From NCBI RefSeq assembly GCF_020497125.1, contig NC_059075.1, positions 40,832,003 through 40,896,002 on the forward strand: DNA of 64,000 nucleotides, given 5' to 3'. Every line of letters starts with the position of its first letter. Positions within the stretch are counted from its first letter, which is position 1. The notes below the pieces were generated by a model that was not told where the DNA came from, made no database searches, and was given only the letters and a program-made list of their open reading frames with translations. The stretch comes from Mauremys mutica. Lineage: Eukaryota > Chordata > Testudines > Geoemydidae. The position numbers and the translations under genes are program-made. Below are positions 27,363 through 37,300 of the stretch, one piece after another.

Positions 27363-27650
27363 CGCCGGCAGCCGCCTCCCGGCTTCCGCCGCCGGCACAC
27401 GGTCCTTCCGGTCCCCCGACACGGTCCGACCGGCGCGGGGCCCCGACACCTTGGTTCCGGCTCGGCGGCGGCGGCGCGCGGAGAGTTCTCCCCGCTTCTG
27501 CGTCTGGCCGCATCGCTATGGACACAGCGTCCCCCGCCCCGAGCGCCCTCCGAGCTCTGCGCCTTCCGCCAACTGTGGCGGAATAATTTGAGCTCCGCCG
27601 CCGACGGGCAGCGGGATGTCAAAGTCAACCCCGTTTCTCGCGAGGCCTGT

Positions 27651-27665
27651 TGGGACTCGTAGTCC
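27651..27665 (-). promoter_or_regulatory. ZNF143/THAP11-like motif, minus orientation
   Basis: On the minus strand the site reads ACTACGAGTCCCA, matching the ACTACAnnTCCCA core bound by ZNF143/THAP11 with one change. Confidence 0.55.
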
Positions 27666-27740
27666 AAATCTCCGCGGACCGAGCCCCCCCCCCCGCCGGG
27701 AACAAGGCAGAGGGCGGCGTGGATGAGACGGGAAGGCGGA

Positions 27741-27768
27741 AACTACACACCCCATGATGCTTTGCGGG
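27741..27768 (+). promoter_or_regulatory. ZNF143/THAP11-like motif, plus orientation
   Basis: AACTACACACCCCATGATGC followed by TTTGCGGG fits the extended motif, ACTACA joined to a CCCA-TGC-TGCGG half. This form is common near start sites of housekeeping and divergent gene pairs. Confidence 0.65.
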
Positions 27769-28294
27769 GAGCTAACAGCTCCCCCCCATCCCGGGGAGGA
27801 GGCGGGCACTCTCAGGGCAGTCGGGCTGGCCGGAGGGGCGGTGAGCGCCTGTGTCCTGGGGGTGGCCCCGAGCCCCTTCTCTCTGTGCCGGGCGGGGCCT
27901 GCCTGGCCCTGCCGCTCACAGTCACTGCGCGGCGGCTCGGGGCCCCGCTGCCCCGGCCTTGGAGGGCGAGACGGTCCGGCGGCCGAGCCGGGGCCCCGGT
28001 ATCCGCCCTCTGGCGCAGCCGGTCCCCTTGTGTCAGTCGGGTTATTGACCTGCCGGGCCACGGGCTGATCTGATCCGCCACAGCCTCGCTTCCCACTGTT
28101 CCCTTCTCCTCCGGCCCCTGTGGGGCCACCCCTCTTTTCCTGGTCAGGCGCTGCAGTCCCCTGAAAGCCCTCAAGTGGGGTGACCCAAGGGCCCTCCCTT
28201 GTAGGGCCTAGGCCCCGAAGTGCTGGTTCTGATCCAGCCTGGGGAGATTTGCCTGTCGCTTAACACGTGTGTTTCTCTTTGGCTCCTTTTCCAG

Positions 28295-28387
28295 ATGAAC
28301 AGGATGAAAGTTGACGAGGAGGAGTATTGGCACAGCTCCAAGTGTAAAGCCTTCACATTTGATGATGACGATGATGAGCTCTCCCAG
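28295..28387 (+). CDS. VIPAS39: VIPAS39 coding exon 1
   Basis: ATG sits directly on the CCAG acceptor. It encodes residues 1-31, [20 protein letters not shown] and an acidic DDDDDELSQ end. The next bases, GTATAG, form a usable donor. Confidence 0.96.
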
Positions 28388-31300
28388 GTATAGTCTTCAG
28401 ACTGCATGGATTGATAAAACCGTAGAGACTTGCCTCTTTCTTCCAAAAGATTGGAAAATGGAGAAAGCCAGTTGTTTAAGGGCTCCTGTGCATACAGTTA
28501 ACTCCTTTTCCCCCTCTGCTTGAAAGAAGCTGCACTAGATCCATGGGAAGGAACAGGGAGTCTGAAGGGCATAAAATGTTGGTTCCTGCATTCTTCCTCA
28601 ATTTCTCTATAAAGCTTGGAGAATATGTGTAATGTTCCTGGGAGGGGGAATAAGTAGAAAACACCAAAAAAATACAGTATATTTTTCTTTTTAAAAATAA
28701 TCAAGGGAGTTGTTGGACCTCAGTTCATTTTCTAGTAGATTTGTGTCTGTTGTTGTGAGAATAGAATTGTAGTAGATTTGGTCCCCTTCATGGCCATTTT
28801 AGCAAACTGGATCAGGGAAACGGAATTCCCTCTTGCCCTAGAGTCCCTGAGGATAAACAGAGGTCTTCAGAACTATCAAACAGGCACCTGTGCTTGGCAC
28901 TAAATTAATTGAAAATTTCAGAATTAACCTTTTAATGAGCTCTACTCACTGACTTAGTCTTGCTGGGAAAATGAGAGAGAAGACAGATATTTCTTGTTTT
29001 TTATCTTCTGATTATCTCTGTAGAGATCCTTAAGGTCTCTTGGCATCAGGCCTGTAGGGCAAATCTGAGACCTCATAATAAATTGAGGGTAAATGACCTT
29101 TCCAATGATCCCCCACCTGCACTTCCTTCTAGTTTGAGGTATTTATAACTGATCGCTCAGATGTTCATAGTCCTCAAATTCCATATACTGGGTGAAAAGG
29201 GGCTGATTGTTGGCCAATTGAAGTGTGGAACATCTTCCACTGTTCTTTAAGCTGTGGGCGGGGGGCTGGGAAAGGCATGTGCAAAAGGTTTGTTTGGATT
29301 GGAGTGGGTCCAGGAAAGCCTCAGGCTATCTGAGTGGAATAGAGATGGTCTTCATGCTAACCTTGTGTTTGTCCATAGCTAAAGGAGTCCAAGCGGGCAG
29401 TGAACAGCCTTCGAGAGATTGTAGATGATGATGACGACCTTGAGAAATTCAGCTGGAGTGGAGAGCCAGTGGGCAGTAAGTGCAGGGGTATCTGAAAGTT
29501 ATGTTGGGGAGGGAAAGCTTATGAAAACATTCTTGTCTGGACTTGAGCTGTGCAGCTACTTTTCTTACTCCAGAGTCAGATCCTTTCCCCAGAAATGCTG
29601 GGATCTCAGAGTCTAATTCTCCCACTTGCCATTCTTTCATATAAACTTGTATCTGCCTGTGCCCATTAGAAGGATAATGAGATGAGGTCCCCAGATGTCT
29701 CCTTTGTACTCTTTCCATTTATAGAAGTGGAGGGAATTCCACTTTCCCTCTCTCAATATCAAGCACAGGCCAGCATAGACTTTATCCATGCCTGGCATCC
29801 ACCAAGCATAGGTGAAGGAACCGCCAGAAGTATGACTGACAACCTATTACGCTTTCCCTCACTTGAAACCCATTTCTCCCAAAATCTTTTATGCCAGTTC
29901 CTGCAGGACTTTGTCAGAGATGCTACAAGGTTCAGCATGATGATTGATGGGCTGATGTGGTGTTTGAGGTACAAGTTTCAGTTGCAAGCAGTTGAATCAA
30001 TCCATTTCAGGTGGACAGTTGGAGACTGAATGGGAGCTGGGTTAAGACCCTCTGACAGCTGCTGTCTACATCCTTTGGGGGTCATGACTCCTGGATTGTT
30101 ATAGGGAATAGCAGAGATCAAAGTGCAGACAAAACTTGCTTCTTGGAGCAGTCTTGGGGATAATCCTACAGTATTTTGACGATGTCAGATTCCTTAATGC
30201 TGAGAGTCCCCTTCTTGGATAGTTAATATCAGGCGTGGCAAGACGGTCAATTGACTGATCAAATAATGTCAATTGACTATTATTTGACCATGGTCAAATT
30301 TCCACCAAAAATGCCCTGATGTAGGTGGCAACCTATCTTTTTTATTGCATCATGGTGCCATTCTTTCATTTCTTAGAATTTCATTAGATTGTGTTTTTGC
30401 GTTTTTCTGAGTTAAAATAACTCCATTAAGTAACTTGTTTTTTGTAATTTGGCATAATTATCTATTTAAAACTAAACCTGTTGGAGACCATAAAGTTTTA
30501 CTGTTTTGTTACTGTTCTAATAAATTCGTGCTTTAAAATATTTGACCATTTTTTACATTATTTGGCAATATTGGGCCAATATTTGATTAGTTAATTGACC
30601 AATTTTTTTGACCACTAAAATGTGCAACCCTAGTTAATATTGATAATTTGAGTATAATCTGCTCCCTGTGCACCCCCCTCCTCCACCAGAGCAACACATT
30701 TGTGGCACTGCGCAGACAATTGAAGTGTAATAATAAAGCGTAATAATTAAAAACTTCCCAAAGCTACGATGCTAGGTGCTGTGGCATCTTAGATAAAGGG
30801 GGTTGGGAGGGATGGCCAGCAACATGCCTGGGAAAGAAGAGATTTAATTCTTCTGAGAACAGAAAAGGGATGGGGTGAGGCAGGGTTGTGGGGAAGCAAG
30901 GTCCATATACCCTAAAGGTCACCACAGTAACAGTTTAGTCTCTGCCAAGCTATGGGCAGGGGTGGGAGCTTTACAGGGTGGGTGGTATCAGAGCACAGTT
31001 TCCTGTTAAGAAGAAGCTTGGATATAGCCATGTCCTCAGGTTTGGACCAACCCAGTGAACTTCAATGCTGTGCATGGATCCCCCTACCTTATTCTTATTA
31101 CCTGAGAGATCAAAGGGTTGCAGTGCTCCCACCACGCTGCAGCTAGTTCTTTTCACAGAGTCAGTGCTTCTCACCTTGCACCACAGCTGCTCTTCTTGCT
31201 TGTGTCTCCTGTTCACCTTCCCAGTCAGCCTCTTCACCCCACCACACACTATCACAGTCTGGCTCACTGTTCTTCTGCTGTGCCAGTTGTTCAAAAGCTT

Positions 31301-34300
31301 GTGTTTGCGGTGGGACTAGGGTGCAGCTGTGTGGAGAGAGAGAGACTGCCTGCTGTGCTTAGCGCAACAGGGAGCAAAGCTGAGCAAGTTATTGTCCCCA
31401 TCTATGGTTGTCACAATACCTGCCTGTCCTCTGCAGGGATCAAGGTAATCTCAGTTCTGTAGTGCCTGGAAGGGAATGTCTTACATTTCTCCAATCCAGA
31501 GAAACCAAAGGATCCAGTATCTAGTTTTGTATCTTCCATTGTAAGCTCTTTGGAGCAGAGAATGTGGCACACCTCATACAGCACCATTTAAATGTACTGT
31601 GTCATATAAGTGATCTTCTGTAATATTTATACAAGCTGTAGCCATACAACACCACTGAAATGCAGCCATTTCTGAGGAGGAATGGGGCAGCTGCTTAAAC
31701 TTTAGCACTACACAGTTCAAGTTTAGGAAGCTATGTGCTGAGTACAGTATCCAGTTGATACAGGGAGGTAAATACGGAGGGAGAATGTGCAGAATGTTCC
31801 CAAACTAAAACTGATGAGGACACAAGAGGTAACAGGCTTCTTCCACTCTAGAATTTTTCATTAAGGTCTTTGGTTTTATGTTTTCTCGTTGAGTTACAAG
31901 GGTTGTTCTCTCTCCATAGGTATTTCCTGGTCCATCAAAGAGACTGCCTCCAGCAGCTCTAACGCTCCTGAAGGGAGAGACTCAGGCCTACAGAAAGGCT
32001 CTTCTTCCCATCCAGCTCTCCCCAAGCAAACCTCCTCTTACTCCATCAGCAGTTTCTTCAAAGGTAAAGTCCCCTACTTGCCTGGGGCAGATGGACCTTC
32101 CCACAAGAGCATAAGGAAGGATTCCAGTTTCTTTGTGCATATCCCAGACCAGAAGTGCCCCATCTCTGCCCAGCCACAGGCTGTATCAGCCACTTGACAG
32201 GTGTCAATGATCACATCTGACTTTTATAAAGTGCGGAGAGCAGAAGCGACATAGTGGGGTCGGGGGGGGGGGGGGAAGCGGGGTCATGCATCATCTCTGG
32301 GGGATTGACTGAGGTCTCTTTCAGTATAAAGGGGCAGGCCATGTAGAGTATATCTTCCAGCATGCTATGCTCTGTGGAGTAACAAAGCTGCTTGGACCAA
32401 GGTGGAGCATGGCATGCTGGGAGCTGTAGTCTCCAGCAGTCACCCATCTGTGTAGATGAAAGCAGGCGATTTGGGACTGTGTTTGGCCCAGGTGGGCTGT
32501 GCTTGGTCCTCTCTGCCACAGAGGCAGCAGGCAAATACCCTTCCCCTGGAGCTGAGATGGCTTCTGCTGTTGCATGTGGGGACGGAGCTAGTGACTTCAC
32601 GTCGGCATTGCCAGACATAGTCCAGCTGGCTGAGGGAGAGTCGTGTGGCTCAGTGCTGTTGTCTCTCCAGCCTGGAAACAAGCCCAATTCCAAAGCTCAA
32701 TTTCCTCTGAATGTCCTCTCCTCATGTGGCATGTTTTTTGACTGCCCCTGTTCTTATACATTAACTGATTTAGTGCTGGTGAAAGGTGCTGAAATTCTAG
32801 CCCTGGAGACTGAAGACTTTTGTATAGTCCCAGTGTAGGTACAGATGCCAGTGGCGTCTCCCTCCCCTCACAACACTGTACCCCCAGAGTGGCTCAGTGA
32901 TCCTTAGTGGACCCCTCCAGGGGTGAGAAGGATTTCAAGCTCCATAACCCTCTCAGCCCTTGGCCCCTGTGGCAGCAAGGGGTCAGTTAGTGCCAGTTTT
33001 GTTGTGTGATATGGACAGATGTTCAGTAGGAAGTGGCCTGAGACCTCCCCATTCGTTTCCCATAGGCTGGCCCTGTCTAATAGTTAGCCTGTGATGCCCA
33101 CTTGGAATGTAGTTCTCTGTTCCTTTGGTGAGAGGTGCTGCCTGGGGAAAGCCAGATGAAAATCTCTCACTGTTGCCTGTTTGATTCTTTTAGGAAGAAA
33201 CAAACTTGGGAGTTTTCAGTCCCTTTCAGATGGTAAGAGAGCAGTTTTTATTCCTTTCTGGGCAGGGTGGGGGAAGGGGCAGATAACACTTGACACTTAT
33301 GTAGGGGATTTTAACCCCAAGTTCAAAGCCCTTTGGAAAGTTGGGTCACTATATCTTGCCCGTGTTACAGATGAGGAAACTAGGGCACAGACTTGCCCAA
33401 AGTCCCCCAGCAAATCAGTAGAAGGGTCAGAAATAGACTAGTATCTCCTGACTCATTCCCATTCTGTAATGGCTAAATATGCTGCCTCTTTGATAGACAG
33501 TAACCTGCCTGAATAGAGCCTCCTGTGGGTTGGAAGGGGCCTCTAGCCAGACTTTCTCACATTCTGGTTCGCTGCAGCTCTGTGCCCAGTCCTTGGACAT
33601 ATGGGCTCCTCTCAGTCCATGGGCCTGGCCCAGGTTTTGCTTCTCAGTCTGTTCTTTTGACAAAGAAACCTGTGCTGGGGGGAAGCTTAGACCAGGGGAA
33701 ATATGGGAAGGATGATGTGAATCAGGATCTCAGACGTGCTACTCAGTGTGTTGCCTTCCCCTTCACAGCTCTCTCTGACACAGGAGTTAAAAGCTACGCT
33801 CCAGAGCTGCGCAGATCAAAGGCGGAATACAAGGTGGGTGGCTCACATTCACAATCCCAGGGTCAGAGCAATGGACTGCAAAGGTCACATGGGGTGAGTG
33901 ACCAGTCCCTGTTTAGCTAGCAGAGGGCAGTGTAGGAACTGGGAGGGCAAAGGTGAGATGTACAATCCCAGTTCCAGCCTGCTGGAATCCCTTCAGCAGT
34001 AACTCAGGTAGAGCCTCAGACATCACATCTTTTTCCACTAACGGTGAACGTGTTGGTGGAGACACGGGAGTTCTCCCTCTTCTTACTGAGAAGCCCGGCA
34101 GAGATGGGCAGAAGGGAACACTTGTTAATGCTTTGCCTGAAAGCCTCTTCCTCACCTACAGTGCAGCCCCAGCATTGGCAATGGCTTCATTCCTGCTGTG
34201 AGACTGGAACTGACAGCCTGTTAACTCCCAATCAAGAGTGGTACTCAGAGCCCCAGGACACCTCACTCAGGAATAACACCCTGCCCCCTGGTGGTGCTGT

Positions 34301-37300
34301 TCTCCTCCTGAATATGCTGTTTTTCTTTACACACACACTTCCTTAAGGGATGCAGCTGAGATAAACATTCTGTATGGAAAGTGTCCTTTCCTTCTCTATC
34401 ATTTCCCCCCCACACCCGAGATTATTAAGTAGGTCGGGGGAGGAATAATCTAGCATAATAAAGGGGGAAATAATAGCTATGGGATGAAACAACGGTAGGG
34501 AAAGTTTCTTCTGACTTCCAGGACCAACTTCTGGACAGTGATCTGGATCAGGCGGAGGAGCTGTCTCAGTGGAAACCCTGATGCTTGGGACATTTACCAT
34601 AGACTGTGCAAGGCCCTAGAGTTCCCAGAGCCTCTCATGATTCACACAGAGAAAGGCAGCAGCCCAATCCCCCCAAACTCCCAAGAACAGTACAGCAGGG
34701 CCCAGTCCTGCACTGGCATATTAGAGGGAGGGGCGGGGTGGAACCTAAAAGGCACTTCCTTCTCTGGCCTGTATGATTTGATGAGACGTCAGTGAATTTT
34801 AAAATCCCATGTACTTTTCCCCATGGCTGCCCATTGTTCACTCCCTGCCTGTCACTCAGGATGCGGCAGTGACACTTGCCTGGTCCCTTTCACCTCATTT
34901 GAGTCTCTTTCCTTTGCCTGTCCCCAGGCACTAACCTGAGGCTGTTGGCTTTGGGTTCCCTGTGCTGCTGGGGAAGGCTCACCTGAAGGAGCCTGTCTGA
35001 GGGTAGAATGGGAATGGGAAGATGTAACTGAATCCTTTCCCTGCCAATTCATGGTCTCTCCAATCAGTTGGGGGGAGCAGTTTGCCCCCATAAAACCAAC
35101 ACTTGGGGTTTAAGGTCCCTGGGGTGGGAGCAGGGGTGAGCTGGAGCCGGTTCGCACCGGTTCGCGCGAACCCGTTGTTAAATTTAGAAGCGGTTTTAGA
35201 ACCGCTTGTTAACTAGCTTCCCTGCGAGGGAAGCTTTGATGGGCTCTGCCTGGGAAGCCTGTAATTCCTCCTCCCGGCCGCCGGGGGGCGCTGCGCTGTG
35301 CTGCGAGAGCCATGTGAGCTGCCTCCTGGCCCTGTTGCTGCTCCTGCTCTTTGGACCTCTGGCCCTGGTGAGTCCCCGGCTGCGTCCTGCTGCTCCCAGC
35401 CCCCCCCCCCCCCCGTGTGAGTATCTGCGCCCCTTCCCTGCCCCCAGCCACCCACAGCCACCCCCTGCCCCCAGCCCCAGCCAGCCCCTGCCCCCAGCCA
35501 GCCCCTGCCCCCAGCCACCCGCAGCCAGCCCCTGCCCCCAGCCAGCCCCTGCCCCCAGCCAGCCCCTGCCACCCCCCTGCCCGCAGCCACCCCCCTGCCC
35601 GCAGCCACCCCCCTGCCCGCAGCCAGCCCCTGCCCACAGCTACCCGCAGCCACCCCCTGCCCCCAGCCGCCCCCTGCCCCCAGCCGCCCCCTGCCCCCAG
35701 CCACCCCCTGCCCCCAGCCACCCCCTGCCCCCAGCCACCCACAGCCAGCCCCTGCCCACAGCCAGCCCCTGCCCACAGGCGCCCTCTGCCCCACCCCCTG
35801 CCCACAGCCACCCGCAGCCAGCCCCCTGCCCGCAGCCAGCCCCCTGCCCGCAGCCAGCCCCCTGCCCGCAGCCCCTGCCACAGCCACCCCCTGTCTGCAG
35901 CCAGCCTCTGCTGCCCACAGCCACCCGCAGCCCGCCCGTCTGCATCACCTGCCCACAGCCAGCCCGTGTCACTCCCTGCCTCCAGCTAGCCCTGCCCCAC
36001 GCCCCTATCTGCAGCCAGCCCCACATCCACTGGTGCCCTGCAGTTCCCAGGGCAGTAACCCTGCACACCTGCTTTAATGAGGGGGGGGCAGGGAGCAGCT
36101 GGGACCCACACATGTGCACACCCTAGAGTGACCAGACAGCAAGTGTGAAAAATCAGGACGGGGGTGAGGGGTAATAGGAGCCTATATAAGAAAAAGACCC
36201 AAAAATTGAGACTCTCCCTGATCACCACCCACACATGTGAAACGGAGCTCATTTCTAGTTCAGCCCCATCTTTTTAAAAAAGAACTTTAGGTAGGGTTAA
36301 AATACATCTGTATTTTCCTGGACATGTTAGGCTTTTCGGTTCTTAATCACCTCCTGGGAAAATATGGACGTATGGTAACCCTATTGGTACAAAAAATACA
36401 TGCTGTCGCACATCCCTTAAATCAGAACTTTTTATAGGGAACCCGTTGTTAAATCAGAACTTTTTATAGGGAACCCGTTGTTAAGATTTTGGCAGCTCAT
36501 CACTGGGTGGGAGTCCATTCGAAGACGCACCTCCCATGTGGATGCAGTGATAGTCTTTGTCCAAGGCAATAAATAGACACCCTGTTCTCCTTTCGGCCTC
36601 TGGCTCTAGCCAATTTGCCATAGGTGGGGCCTGAGCAAAAGTCATTGCCAACTGAGGCTCTATGGGAATGTGTCCTCATCCCCAAAACCACTCCAGCTGT
36701 TAGGTAGTTTCAGCAGAGAAGCTAAGGACTGAATAGGCCATGGAGATTGAACCCAGCTGTGGGCTTTTGAGGGAGCTCTATGAGGTTAGGGGTCAGGCAT
36801 GTTAGGGTAGTGTGAGAGCAAGCTCTCCTGCACAGTACCTACTAGGCTGTAGCTATCGTGTGGATAAACAAGAGACCTCTGTCTCTGCAGGTGTGGTTGG
36901 CCCCTTTCACCAGCAGTAAAAGTTTGCACATAAATGGTAGCCTGGTGGCATTCTGGGCACTGAACTTCAGAGTCTCTTGGATTGCGCTTGCACCAGTGGT
37001 ACCAGCCAGTAACCAGATCAATCTGTCTCCTCCCCGATAAAGGTTCCAGGAAAGTGACAAGACTCTGGAACCTCTTTACCCAGGCCAAATTCAGTCACAT
37101 CAGAACTCTACTGCTCTTGTTCTTTGCAAAGCCTACTGGGAAACCCTTCTAGCTGCTGTGAACTGTGTGACAAGTTATTTCATCTGTCCCAGCTTTGAGT
37201 GGGAGGAGCTGCACAGCAAACTCTGGGATAGCTTGGCCCCACAGCATCTTGGGAAGTTGATAAGATGCTTGTGTCTTCTGTTGCAGGATTACAGCAGCGA

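Larger units (their letters stand above)
26780..28160. promoter_or_regulatory. CpG-rich bidirectional promoter of AHSA1 and VIPAS39
   Basis: A dense run of CpG dinucleotides spans AHSA1 exon 1 and the DNA up to VIPAS39 exon 2. The two genes point away from each other, with start codons at 27292 (-) and 28295 (+). No TATA box is evident. A donor-like CG|GTGAGC at 27841 could end a 5' non-coding first exon of VIPAS39; that is inference. Confidence 0.85.
28388..31919 (+). other. VIPAS39 introns 1 and 2
   Basis: Apart from coding exon 2 these introns hold an hAT-like element at 30230-30632 and otherwise no repeat or exon that I recognise. Confidence 0.65.
35131..36505. mobile_element. hAT-like element, 1.4 kb, containing a C-rich minisatellite
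   Basis: Ends CAGGGGTGAGCTG and CAGCTCATCACTG are complementary apart from two changes. A perfect 8-bp duplication GGTGGGAG flanks it (35123-35130 and 36506-36513). Inside are a C-rich tandem repeat (35430-35990), a piece of another element (about 36125-36235) and a nested MITE (about 36292-36386). Its long open frames on both strands come from low complexity. Confidence 0.9.
33834..37286 (+). other. VIPAS39 intron 5
   Basis: It holds a 1.4-kb hAT-like element (35131-36505) and, at 34610-34690, a segment that recurs at 37550-37620. A possible alternative terminal exon (34522-34581) is described among the findings. Confidence 0.65.

Noticed and set aside
26738..28174. Several frames of 100-200 residues on both strands around 27 kb
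   Set aside because: CpG-island sequence with few stop codons. Only AHSA1 exon 1 within it has splice, phase and homology support.
35206..36126. Pro-rich 306-residue open frame and Gly-rich frames of 159-224 residues on the other strand
   Set aside because: They are readings of a C-rich minisatellite inside a transposon. All frames are open because of composition, with no domain or splice context.
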